A stretch of 34,466 bases of DNA, taken from NCBI GenBank assembly GCA_013361335.1, contig JABFYH010000205.1, positions 1 through 34,466 on the forward strand. The letters are read 5' to 3'. A program made the translations under genes and the position numbers. The notes under the pieces were generated by a model. It did no database searches. It was not told the DNA's origin and saw only the letters and a program-made list of their open reading frames with translations. Positions 8,842 to 16,298 of the stretch are shown here, in pieces (positions within the stretch are counted from its first letter, which is position 1; every line of letters begins with the position of its first letter). The stretch comes from Gemmatimonadaceae bacterium. GTDB lineage: Bacteria > Gemmatimonadota > Gemmatimonadetes > Gemmatimonadales > Gemmatimonadaceae.

Positions 8842-10119
8842 ATGTCCACCCCCGTATCTCACCGCGAAGGCGACGCGGCCATTCCGCTCCCGCTTCGCAC
8901 CCCGCTCGCCGACGAGAACGCGCTCCACGACGCCTTCCTCGCCGAGTATCCAACACTGGCCGCCGAGGCGAAGGCGGAGCTCGGCGCCGAGGCGGCCGCG
9001 CTCACCCCCAAGGTCGTGGAAGGCGCATTCGTTCGCGCGTGGGATGCGCGCGCGCGGTTCCGCACTCCCGCGGAGCTTCATCAGTTCCTCGTCGAGGACG
9101 TGCATCACGCCGCCGCGCGCGCGTTGAGCCGCCGCGCCGCCGCGCATCGCTTCGCCGGTCACGACACGCCGCAGAGCAAGCACGCGGCGCACGCCGCCGC
9201 CGAAGTCGACATGGAGCAGTCGTGGGCGCACGTCGTGCACGCGCTGCATGGCGAGCCGCACAGCCCGCAGGCGCTCGCCCAGGCCGCGGCGCTCTCGCGC
9301 CACGAGGCCGCGGAGCACATCGCCGTCATCGAGAAGGGCGTCCCCGTCTGGAAGGTCGTCGCCATCATCGTCGTCGTCGTCGGCGTGCTCGCGGGCGCCG
9401 TCGCGCTGATGAACTACATCGGTGCGGACGCCAAGACGGCGGCGGCGGTGAACGCCGGCGACGCGCGCGTCGTCACGTCGCTGCCCGCCCAGGTGGGCGT
9501 CGTCACCCTCGACGACGGGAGCACCGTCCGTCTGGCGCCCGAATCGAAGCTCTCGATCCCGAAAGGCTTCGGCCCGGACCTCCGTGCCGTGAAGCTCGAG
9601 GGCGCAGCCACCTTCGCCGTCGCCGCCGGCAAGCCCGGAAAGTTCCAGGTCCATACCCGCGACGCCATCGTCGTCGCCAAGGGAACCAAGTTCACCGTGC
9701 GCAGCTACGAGGGCGACGGGAACACCACGATCGTGGTCTCCGAAGGATCGGTCGACGTGCGGCACGGTGAGGATGCGCGACCCGTCACCGCCGGCAGCGG
9801 GCTGCTCGTCGTGCCCGGACAGAGCCCGCGCGCCGCGACGAAAGACGAAGCCGATGCCGCGGCCGCCTGGAACGACGGCACCCTCGCCGTCGTCGATCGT
9901 CCGCTGCGCGAGGTGCTGCCCCAGCTCCGGCGTTGGTATGGATTGACCGTCAACGTGCCGCAGACCGCGCTGCTCGAGCGCACCGCGACGTTCCGCGCAT
10001 CGCTGGATTCCTCCCGCCAGGCGATTCACGGGATCGAGCAGAGCACAGGGCTGGAGTTCGGCTACATCGGACCGAACATGGTGTTCCGCGAACGGGCGGC
10101 GGCCGCGAAGAAGAAGTAG
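8842..10119 (+). CDS. FecR-domain transmembrane protein with sigma-factor-like N-terminus
   Basis: 425-aa single-pass membrane protein. Residues about 24-104 read like ECF sigma region 2: a LHDAFLAEYPTL opening, then VVEGAFVRAWDARARFRTP, then LHQFLVEDVHHAAARALSRR. Residues about 141-166 (SPQALAQAAALSRHEAAEHI) resemble a region-4 helix-turn-helix. A transmembrane helix follows (170-191). Then comes the periplasmic FecR domain (about 208-310, with VTLDDGSTVRLAPESKL and FTVRSYEG...TIVVSEGSV) and a C-terminal DUF4974/STN-like segment (about 345-410, with RPLREVLPQL and GLTVNVP). FecR proteins normally relay TonB-receptor signals to a separate ECF sigma; neither a sigma nor a receptor gene is adjacent. 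The ATG at 8842 is chosen over in-frame upstream starts because it precedes the conserved region; no strong ribosome binding site supports any of them. Confidence 0.85.
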   Translation: MSTPVSHREGDAAIPLPLRTPLADENALHDAFLAEYPTLAAEAKAELGAEAAALTPKVVEGAFVRAWDARARFRTPAELHQFLVEDVHHAAARALSRRAAAHRFAGHDTPQSKHAAHAAAEVDMEQSWAHVVHALHGEPHSPQALAQAAALSRHEAAEHIAVIEKGVPVWKVVAIIVVVVGVLAGAVALMNYIGADAKTAAAVNAGDARVVTSLPAQVGVVTLDDGSTVRLAPESKLSIPKGFGPDLRAVKLEGAATFAVAAGKPGKFQVHTRDAIVVAKGTKFTVRSYEGDGNTTIVVSEGSVDVRHGEDARPVTAGSGLLVVPGQSPRAATKDEADAAAAWNDGTLAVVDRPLREVLPQLRRWYGLTVNVPQTALLERTATFRASLDSSRQAIHGIEQSTGLEFGYIGPNMVFRERAAAAKKK

Positions 10120-10146
10120 CTTCGTCGCACGACGACGATGTACGAG

Positions 10147-10179
10147 CGAGCCCTCCGCCGCGTCGCGACGGGGGGCTCG
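10147..10179 (+). terminator. Hairpin after the FecR-type gene
   Basis: Stem of 11 bp with one G-T pair (10147-10157 with 10169-10179), extendable inside, 28 nt after the FecR stop. It lies upstream of the acyl-CoA dehydrogenase start at 10213 and supports that start over an in-frame ATG at 10138, which would place the hairpin inside the coding region. Confidence 0.5.
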
Positions 10180-10212
10180 TCCGCGGTTGGAGCCACGACG
10201 CCAGGGAACGGC

Positions 10213-11874
10213 ATGAGCGACGAGTTCTACCAGGACGCACCGAGCCTCGGGAATCAGTTCGAGACCGACGTGCTGCTGCGCGCGTACCTCGAGTGGCGCC
10301 TGCCGCCCGCCATTCGCGACCAGGTGACGCCCGAGCTGTTCCACCTGGGCGAGCGCGCCGTGACGGAGCTGCTCGCGCTCGGCGACGCGGCGGAAGCCGA
10401 GCCACCGCGCCACGTGCCGTACGATCCGTGGGGACGCCGGGTCGATCGGATCGAGGTCAGCGATGCCTGGCGTGCGCTCGACCGCATCTCCGCCGAGACG
10501 GGGCTCGTCGCCACGGCGTTCGAGCGCAGACACGGCGCATGGTCGCGGGTGCACCAGATGGCCATGCTCTATCTCTTTCATCCGTCGTCGGCGACCTACA
10601 GCTGCCCGCTCGCGATGACCGACGGCGCAGCGCGGTTTCTGGAGCTCCACGGCGATGCGCGAACTCGCGAGGCCTTCGATCGGCTCACCTCGCGCGATCC
10701 CTCGCGCTTCTGGACGTCGGGACAGTGGATGACCGAGCGCACCGGCGGCTCCGACGTGTCCGGTACCAGCACGGTCGCCCGCCTCGACGAGAGCGGGAAC
10801 ACGTATCGGCTGTACGGCACCAAGTGGTTCACGTCGGCGACGACGTCGCAGATGGCCATCACCCTCGCCCGCATCGAGGGCGCGCCGGCGGGCGGGCGTG
10901 GCCTGAGCGCCTTCTTCGTCCAGCTGCGCGACGGGGATGGTGCGCTGCGCGGCATTCGCGTCAACCGGCTGAAGGACAAGCTGGGCACGCGCGCCCTGCC
11001 GACGGCGGAGCTGACGCTCGACGGCACTCCCGCGCTGCTGGTCGGCGGCGCGGGGGACGGCGTGCGCAAGATCGCATCGCTGTTCAACGTGACGCGCGTA
11101 TATAACGCGGTCGCCGCCGTGTCGGGGATGCGCCGCGCGCTGGCCCTCGCGCACGATTATGCCGCCCGCCGCCAGGCGTTCGGCAAGCGCCTCGCCGACC
11201 ACCCGCTCCACGCCGAAACGCTGGCCGGCCTGGACGCACGCTTTCACGCCGCGTTCCACCTCACCTTCCAGGTGGTGGAGCTGCTGGGCCGCGAGGAGAC
11301 GGGTGAGGCGACCGACGCCGAGCTGGCGATGCTGCGACTCCTCACGCCGGTCGCCAAGCTGTTCACCGCCAAGCAGGCGGTGCTCGTGGCGAGCGAGGTC
11401 ATGGAATCGTTCGGTGGTGCCGGCTACATCGAGGACACGCGCATCCCGCGCCTGCTGCGCGATGCGCAGGTGCTACCGATCTGGGAGGGCACAACGAACG
11501 TGCTGAGCCTCGACGTCTGGCGCGCGATCGAGCGAACCGACGCGCTTGCGCCATGGCTGGAGCACGTGCGCGCCGAGATGGCTGGCGTGCGCCATCCCTC
11601 GTGCGCGATCGCGGCGTTCGCCGTGCGCTCGGCGGCGGAGCTGATCGGCGCGTACGTCCGGCGCACCACCGAGCCGGCACAGCGAGAGCTGAGCGCGCGA
11701 CGTCTCGCCTTCGCCATCGCGCGCACGGCGGCGGCCTCACGGCTCGTGGCCCACGCCGAGTGGGAGGCCGCCCGATCCGCCGCCGATCCCGAGTCCACCG
11801 CCCCTGCGGTGGAGCGGATGAGCCGGTGGCTGGCCCGTGATCTCGCGGCCGGGTTGGACGTGGTGGCGCCGTAG
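10213..11874 (+). CDS. AidB-like acyl-CoA dehydrogenase
   Basis: 553-aa flavoprotein of the acyl-CoA dehydrogenase superfamily, closest by motif to the AidB branch. It has the FAD-site segment MTERTGGSDVSGT, the preceding SCPLAMTDGAARFL, and RLYGTKWFTSA. The middle domain carries NRLKDKLGTRALPTAEL. The C-terminal helical domain shows ESFGGAGYIEDTRIPRLLRD and LPIWEGTTNVLSLDV. E. coli AidB is 541 aa, so the length agrees. AidB is induced in the alkylation (Ada) response, binds DNA through an extra C-terminal domain and has weak isovaleryl-CoA dehydrogenase activity; whether this protein is a DNA-protection factor or an ordinary dehydrogenase is open. The ATG at 10213 is preceded by AGGGA at 10203-10207. 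A promoter for the next gene lies inside its last codons. Confidence 0.85.
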   Translation: MSDEFYQDAPSLGNQFETDVLLRAYLEWRLPPAIRDQVTPELFHLGERAVTELLALGDAAEAEPPRHVPYDPWGRRVDRIEVSDAWRALDRISAETGLVATAFERRHGAWSRVHQMAMLYLFHPSSATYSCPLAMTDGAARFLELHGDARTREAFDRLTSRDPSRFWTSGQWMTERTGGSDVSGTSTVARLDESGNTYRLYGTKWFTSATTSQMAITLARIEGAPAGGRGLSAFFVQLRDGDGALRGIRVNRLKDKLGTRALPTAELTLDGTPALLVGGAGDGVRKIASLFNVTRVYNAVAAVSGMRRALALAHDYAARRQAFGKRLADHPLHAETLAGLDARFHAAFHLTFQVVELLGREETGEATDAELAMLRLLTPVAKLFTAKQAVLVASEVMESFGGAGYIEDTRIPRLLRDAQVLPIWEGTTNVLSLDVWRAIERTDALAPWLEHVRAEMAGVRHPSCAIAAFAVRSAAELIGAYVRRTTEPAQRELSARRLAFAIARTAAASRLVAHAEWEAARSAADPESTAPAVERMSRWLARDLAAGLDVVAP

Positions 11875-11883
11875 CGATACGAT
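11854..11883 (+). promoter_or_regulatory. Candidate sigma-70 promoter for the serine hydrolase gene
   Basis: TTGGAC (11854-11859), 18-bp spacer, TACGAT (11878-11883). Both boxes match consensus at four of six positions. It overlaps the end of the acyl-CoA dehydrogenase gene and would give a leader of about 20 nt for the gene starting at 11912. Confidence 0.45.
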
Positions 11884-11911
11884 TGCCTCGCCTTCATCGA
11901 CTCCATCTGCC

Positions 11912-13186
11912 ATGCGTCACCTTCGCCCGCTCCAACTGTTCGTCGTCGCGTTCACGCTCGCCGGCACCTCTGCGGCGACGGCCCAATCGTCGGGCGTCCG
12001 ATCCGGCTTCTCCGTCAGCCGGCTCGCGCGGATCGACAGCGTGCTTGACCGCGCCGTCGCGCGCGGCGAGATCGCCGGCGCGGTAGCGCTCGTGCTGCGC
12101 GACGGCCAGCCGGTCTACGAGCGTGCCGTGGGGTGGGCAGACCGCGAAGCGTCACGTCGCATGCGGCTGGACGACATCTTCCGCATCGCCTCCCAGACGA
12201 AGGCGCTGACGAGCGTCGGGATCATGGCGCTGGCCGAGGAAGGGAAGCTGTCGCTGCGCGATCCGGTGAGCCGGTACATCCCGGCATTCGAGCACACCAC
12301 CGTGGCGCTCCGCAGCGACACCGGTCGGGTGGTCGTCGCCGCCCGACGGCGCATCACCATCCGCGACCTGCTGACGCACACCTCCGGCATCTCGTACGGG
12401 GTCGACTCGCTCGTGGGGCCGCTGTACTCCGCCCGCGGGCTCGGACCGGCGGCGGGGTGGGGGTGGTACACCGCCGACAAGGACGAGCCGGTGTGCACGA
12501 CGATGGAGCGGCTCGCCACCCTCCCCTTCGTCGCCCAGCCCGGCGAGCGTTTCGTGTACGGATACTCGACCGACATCCTCGGCTGCGTGATCGAGCGCGT
12601 GTCCGGCCAGCCCCTCGATTTGTTCATCCGCACGCGCATCACCGATCCGTTGGGCATGCGCGACACTCACTTCTTCCTTCCGGTCGATGCGCGCGGACGC
12701 CTCGTGACCGTGTACGCGAGCGGCAGCGACGGCCACGCCGTCCGGGCGCCGGCTGGCCCGCGCGGGCAGGGCGACTACGTCGACGGTCCGCGGACGAGCT
12801 TCTCGGGTGGGGCGGGGCTTCTGTCCACCGCGCACGACTACGCCCGATTCCTCCAGATGCTGCTCAACGGAGGAACGCTGAACGGCGTGCGGATCCTGGC
12901 GCCGAGCACCGTCGCGCTCATGACCAGCAACCAGACCGGAACGCTCTACTCCCAGGAGGGCGAGGGCTTCGGGCTCGGCTTCAGCACCGTCGAACGCCCG
13001 GGCGCCAACGGCCGGGTGGAATCGGTCGGCACCTACGGCTGGGGCGGCGCGTACGGCAGCAAGTACGCGGTCGACCCACGCCAACGCCTCGTGCTCGTGT
13101 TCATGATCCAGCAGATCCCCGACCGCAGCGACGTGGGGACGAACTTTCCGATGCTCGTGTATCAGGCGCTGGTGCAGCCGCGATGA
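11912..13186 (+). CDS. Beta-lactamase-fold serine hydrolase (class C/esterase type), exported
   Basis: 424-aa protein of the beta-lactamase/DD-peptidase/esterase fold. The signal peptide covers about 1-24 (ending ATAQ). The nucleophile motif is SQTK (Ser94, Lys97) within FRIASQTKALTSV; the second motif is the YGYST tyrosine (Tyr218); the third is represented by GWGGAYGS near the C-terminus. The long central region with ITIRDLLTHTSGISYG and GPRTSFSGGAGLLSTAHDYARF is typical of the broad family that includes esterases, D-aminopeptidases and class C lactamases, so antibiotic resistance should not be assumed. Its stop codon overlaps the start of the MarR gene (ATGA), implying translational coupling, and the regulator may control this gene. 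The start is the ATG that opens the signal peptide; no ribosome binding site is obvious. Confidence 0.9.
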   Translation: MRHLRPLQLFVVAFTLAGTSAATAQSSGVRSGFSVSRLARIDSVLDRAVARGEIAGAVALVLRDGQPVYERAVGWADREASRRMRLDDIFRIASQTKALTSVGIMALAEEGKLSLRDPVSRYIPAFEHTTVALRSDTGRVVVAARRRITIRDLLTHTSGISYGVDSLVGPLYSARGLGPAAGWGWYTADKDEPVCTTMERLATLPFVAQPGERFVYGYSTDILGCVIERVSGQPLDLFIRTRITDPLGMRDTHFFLPVDARGRLVTVYASGSDGHAVRAPAGPRGQGDYVDGPRTSFSGGAGLLSTAHDYARFLQMLLNGGTLNGVRILAPSTVALMTSNQTGTLYSQEGEGFGLGFSTVERPGANGRVESVGTYGWGGAYGSKYAVDPRQRLVLVFMIQQIPDRSDVGTNFPMLVYQALVQPR

Positions 13187-13704
13187 CGGCACGCGATCGC
13201 GACGGCGGGCGACTCTCCGCGCCGCCGTCGGCCGACCCTGCGCCGGAGCCGTCGGACGAGCGGACGGCGCGCGCGCTCAAGACCTGGGTCGTGCTGGCAC
13301 GCGCGTACGCCGCCGTGGCGCGGGCGGTGGAGGGACAGATCGCGCGGCACGGCCTCACCACTACCGAGTTCGGCATCCTCGAGGCGCTGCACCACAAGGG
13401 GCCGCTGCTCCTGGGAGAGATCCAGCGCAAGGTGCTGGTCACGAGCGGCGGGATCACCTATCTCGTCGACCGTCTGGTGGCGAAGGGGCTGGTGACGCGC
13501 GTGCCCTCGCCCGACGACCGGCGCGCCCGCTACGCGGTGCTCACGCCAGAGGGAAAGCAGCTCATCGCCGAGATCTTTCCGGCGCACGCGGCCTTCCTGG
13601 CGGACGTGCTATCCACGCTCAATGAACGGGAGCACGAGGAGGCCGCGGCGCTCCTCAGAAAGCTGGGCCGGGGCGCCGCGGCGCGAACCGAGGCGCCGCG
13701 GTAA
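13183..13704 (+). CDS. MarR-family transcriptional regulator
   Basis: 173-aa winged helix-turn-helix repressor-type protein. After a disordered, charged N-terminus (1-28), the MarR fold begins with a long helix (about 32-55, LKTWVVLARAYAAVARAVEG). The DNA-binding part runs LLLGEIQRKVLVTSGGITYLVDRLVAKGLVTR and the wing is SPDDRRARYAVLTPEG, the family signature. A C-terminal dimerisation helix pair follows. It has no cysteine, so sensing by thiol oxidation is unlikely; a small-molecule ligand is more likely. The start codon overlaps the stop of the serine hydrolase gene (ATGA at 13183-13186), a strong reason for this start and for joint expression. Confidence 0.93.
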   Translation: MTARDRDGGRLSAPPSADPAPEPSDERTARALKTWVVLARAYAAVARAVEGQIARHGLTTTEFGILEALHHKGPLLLGEIQRKVLVTSGGITYLVDRLVAKGLVTRVPSPDDRRARYAVLTPEGKQLIAEIFPAHAAFLADVLSTLNEREHEEAAALLRKLGRGAAARTEAPR

Positions 13705-13821
13705 TCCCGCTGCCGGCCGAAGCGGCGACAGTGGGGCGAGCAGTCTGGTCCTTCGTTTGCGAAATGTTCAGCCGGCCGCTCACCCGAGCGCCGGTTCCCT
13801 CACTCACAAGGAGAAAACACG

Positions 13822-13977
13822 ATGCTCGGCCTCGCCCTCATCTTGTTCGTCGTCTGGGTGCTCTGCGTCCTCGTCTTCAAGATCGCCGTGTTCGCCGTGC
13901 ACATCCTGCTCATCCTCGGCGTGATCGCGCTGGTGATGCACTTCGTGCGCAAGAGCCGCACGACGACCACGATGTAG
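13822..13977 (+). CDS. lmo0937/DUF5670-type small membrane protein
   Basis: 51-aa protein beginning MLGLALILFVVWVLCVLVF and ending HFVRKSRTTTTM. It has two hydrophobic helices (about 3-19 and 22-41) and a basic tail, the layout of the lmo0937 (DUF5670) family of tiny membrane proteins. Their function is unknown; they are often linked to envelope stress. Coding is supported by one of the best ribosome binding sites in the window (AAGGAG at 13808-13813, 8-nt spacing) and by a terminator hairpin 2 nt after the stop. It follows the MarR gene by 117 bp. Confidence 0.85.
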   Translation: MLGLALILFVVWVLCVLVFKIAVFAVHILLILGVIALVMHFVRKSRTTTTM

Positions 13978-13979
13978 AC

Positions 13980-14023
13980 GCGGTGGAGCGGCTGAGCGGC
14001 GGAACGGAGAGCCGCTCCACCGC
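13980..14023. terminator. Bidirectional terminator hairpin
   Basis: Perfect 14-bp stem (13980-13993 with 14010-14023) with a 16-nt loop, between the small membrane protein gene (+) and the S9 peptidase gene (-). A second set of related GAGCGGC/GCCGCTC repeats nearby may form alternative pairings. Confidence 0.65.
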
Positions 14024-14046
14024 TCGGCCGCTCGACCGCTCCATCG

Positions 14047-15207
14047 TCACTCCGGCGGCACGGAGCGCGGACCCGTCTGCACCGGCGGCAGCGGCTTGGA
14101 CCGGTCCTCGCCCGGCGCGAGGTTCCACTCGAAGAAGGTCCAGGTGCGGTTCCACGAGTCCACCTGCGCCGGAGAGTCCACCCGCTCGAGGGTCACCGGG
14201 TCGACGCGGCGACTGAACGCATGGCCGACCGATCCCCCCCACGGCGCCGGATTCTCGTAGATCTTCGTCTCGGCGAGATCGGGCTTGAGCGCGCGCAGGG
14301 TGTACACCATCTGCTGGTCTTCCACGAAGTTGACGTCCTCGTCGTTCGTGGCCACGTGCACCAGCATCGGTACCTTCAGGTTGGCGGCGTGGAACACCGG
14401 CGACCGCTTCACGTATTCCTCACGCTTCTCGAACGGCAGTCCCTGGATCCCCTCCTCGGCCGCGAAGTCGTCCTGATAGGTCGGCCCCTTGTACGAGAGG
14501 CGGAAGATCAGGTTCGTCACCGGGACGATGGCCGCGCCGGCCTTGAACGGATGCTCGGTGCGGAACAGCGTGTGGGCCGTGATGAACCCGCCGTGGCTCC
14601 ATCCCATGATGCCCAGGCGCGACATGTCCACGTACGGTAGCGTCTTCAGGTAGTCCACGGCGGAGATGGCATCGTCGACCTCCTTGCCGCCGTAGTCGAT
14701 CGCCTCGTAGTGCGCGGCGCCGTGGCCCGTGCTGCCGCGGTAGTCCGGCGTGATGACGACGTACCCGCGCTGCACTGCCTCGCGCACGAAGGGGAACATC
14801 GACTGCGTCCAGTCTCCGTGGACGCCGCCGTGCACCCACACCATCGCGGCATGGCCGCCGGTGCCGCGCTTCGTGAGCGGCGCGAAGAGATAGGCGGGGA
14901 TCGTCCTCCCGTCGGCGCGGCTCTTGTACGTGACCTTCCGGAACTCCATCACGCCGGCGCTGCGTGCCGTGTAGATGCTGTCCGTGCGCCGCTTGGCGGC
15001 GATCTGACGGGCGTAGTCCGCCTTGGGCAGGTCGCTTGGGCGGTTGCTCACGTAGAGGCGAGCGGCCCGCGCCGAGTCCATCGAGGGAGTGGGTCTGGCT
15101 GGCTGAGTCGCCGGCGTGGCCTGCGCGCCGGCGACGCCGCAGGCCAACACGAGTGCGAGCGCGGCGCCCACGGCGCGGCGCGCCTGGTGCGGGAGATGTG
15201 CGACCAT
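14047..15207 (-). CDS. S9-family prolyl oligopeptidase-like serine peptidase, exported
   Basis: 386-aa alpha/beta-hydrolase of the S9 group without the beta-propeller that full-length prolyl oligopeptidases carry, so it is the short, catalytic-domain-only form. The signal peptide covers about 1-29 (ending AGAQ). Catalytic residues: Ser204 in GWSHGGF, Asp289 or Asp291 in VATNDEDVNF, His329 in SVGHAFSRR. The oxyanion segment is VWVHGGVHGDW. The frame stays open across the upstream phosphatase gene, but the ATG at 15207 opens the signal peptide. No Shine-Dalgarno is visible. The substrate could be peptides or esters (some relatives are acylaminoacyl peptidases or xylan esterases). It follows the PAP2 gene by 116 bp on the same strand. 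Confidence 0.85.
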   Translation of the reverse strand: MVAHLPHQARRAVGAALALVLACGVAGAQATPATQPARPTPSMDSARAARLYVSNRPSDLPKADYARQIAAKRRTDSIYTARSAGVMEFRKVTYKSRADGRTIPAYLFAPLTKRGTGGHAAMVWVHGGVHGDWTQSMFPFVREAVQRGYVVITPDYRGSTGHGAAHYEAIDYGGKEVDDAISAVDYLKTLPYVDMSRLGIMGWSHGGFITAHTLFRTEHPFKAGAAIVPVTNLIFRLSYKGPTYQDDFAAEEGIQGLPFEKREEYVKRSPVFHAANLKVPMLVHVATNDEDVNFVEDQQMVYTLRALKPDLAETKIYENPAPWGGSVGHAFSRRVDPVTLERVDSPAQVDSWNRTWTFFEWNLAPGEDRSKPLPPVQTGPRSVPPE

Positions 15208-15315
15208 CGGTGAGGGCTGGTGGTGGGGAAGGAGACACGCCGCCCGCACCCGCCACGCGGCAGATCGGCAGCGGAACGATGATGTGCTACGCTGCCATCT
15301 CCCCTGACGTTGACA

Positions 15316-15336
15316 GGCGCCGTTCAGTACGGCGCC
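15316..15336 (-). terminator. Hairpin with the PAP2 stop codon in its loop
   Basis: Perfect 7-bp stem (15316-15322 with 15330-15336). The 7-nt loop contains the stop codon of the PAP2 gene (15324-15326). It could end the PAP2 transcript or weaken read-through into the S9 gene. No T-tract follows. Confidence 0.4.
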
Positions 15337-16172
15337 GGCGCGGACCACACCAGGTATGCGCCACCGCGCCCATCCGGCGCGGCCGACGTGTGCAGCAGCA
15401 CCCGATCGACGAAGTTGTCGGGGTGGGCGTGGGTGTACTTCACCACCTTCAACCCGCTGAACGTCCCGATCCCCGCGCCGAGAACCACGTCGCTGGCCCA
15501 GTGACGGTTGTGATACATCCGCGACAACCCGACGAGCGTCGCGCCGCCGTACATCACCGGCCCCACGTACCAGGTGTACCGTGGCCACATGCGATCCACC
15601 TCGCTCGTCACTGCGGCCGCCGCGGCGAAGGCGGTCGTGGTGTGTCCCGAGGGAAACGACGTCCGTCCCTCCGACGAGAACCCCTTCCCGAACTTGAAGT
15701 CGCTCGGCTGCGTGAGCACCGAGGCATCGGGGCGCGCGCGACCGAGCGTCCCCTTGAGCACCCCCGTGATCCCCGAGCCGAGCAGCACCGCTTCGGTGCC
15801 GTGCCATCCCAGGTCGCGGAGCTTCGGCTTGTTGGCGACGACGCCGATGCCGTACAGCGCTCCGCCGATGATGAACGAACCCGGCGTCGTGATGTACTCC
15901 ACCCCCTTTGCGGAGTTGTCCAGGAACCGGTTCGCCGGCGTGGTCTGGTCGCGGAGATGGGTCTCGATGTGCTTGTCGATCGGGAACATCGCGACGGTGA
16001 GCGCGGCGAATCCCGCCGCGAGCCAGGCGTCGCGCGCGGTGAAGAGCGTCTGGTGCGCCTGCGTGGTGTCGACAGGCGCCGGGGCGGGTGTCTGCGCCAG
16101 CGCGGCGGCGCATGGTGCAAGGGCGAACGCCGCCGCCAGGGCGAGACGTCCGGAGCTCGGGATCTGAGTCAT
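15324..16172 (-). CDS. PAP2-superfamily phosphatase, exported
   Basis: 282-aa phosphatase of the PAP2/acid-phosphatase superfamily, which removes phosphate from lipid or small-molecule phosphates at the outer face of the inner membrane or in the periplasm. A signal peptide covers about 1-27 (ending ALAQ). All three family motifs are present: KxxxxxxRP at Lys140-Arg147-Pro148, SFPSGHT with His177, and SRMYHNRHWASD with Arg218, the nucleophile His224 and Asp228. Hydrophobic segments (about 48-64, 98-112, 178-190 and 205-217) suggest some membrane association. The start ATG is 126 bp from the divergent WtpA-like gene. Undecaprenyl pyrophosphate or phosphatidic acid are reasonable but unproven substrates. 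Confidence 0.9.
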   Translation of the reverse strand: MTQIPSSGRLALAAAFALAPCAAALAQTPAPAPVDTTQAHQTLFTARDAWLAAGFAALTVAMFPIDKHIETHLRDQTTPANRFLDNSAKGVEYITTPGSFIIGGALYGIGVVANKPKLRDLGWHGTEAVLLGSGITGVLKGTLGRARPDASVLTQPSDFKFGKGFSSEGRTSFPSGHTTTAFAAAAAVTSEVDRMWPRYTWYVGPVMYGGATLVGLSRMYHNRHWASDVVLGAGIGTFSGLKVVKYTHAHPDNFVDRVLLHTSAAPDGRGGAYLVWSAPAPY

Positions 16173-16298
16173 GGAGCAGCTGGGTGAATCGGTGGGGATC
16201 GTTCCGCTCGTCGGCGGCCGTCCGACGATTGCAGGAATCGCGCTACCTTACTCGACGCGCTGCACCTTACCGGAACCTGACGCGACCCTCGGCTGCCC

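Noticed and set aside
10138-10212. Upstream ATG at 10138 as start of the acyl-CoA dehydrogenase.
   Set aside because: It would include a terminator-like hairpin in the coding region and lacks a ribosome binding site; the ATG at 10213 has AGGGA and fits the family length.
11912-13186. Antibiotic-resistance beta-lactamase.
   Set aside because: The fold and SxxK motif are shared with esterases and peptidases; no class-specific lactamase features are seen, and most family members of this type do not hydrolyse lactams.
15310-15333. Perfect TTGACA box on the + strand.
   Set aside because: No -10 at the right distance, and it would drive transcription antisense into the PAP2 gene; chance is more likely.
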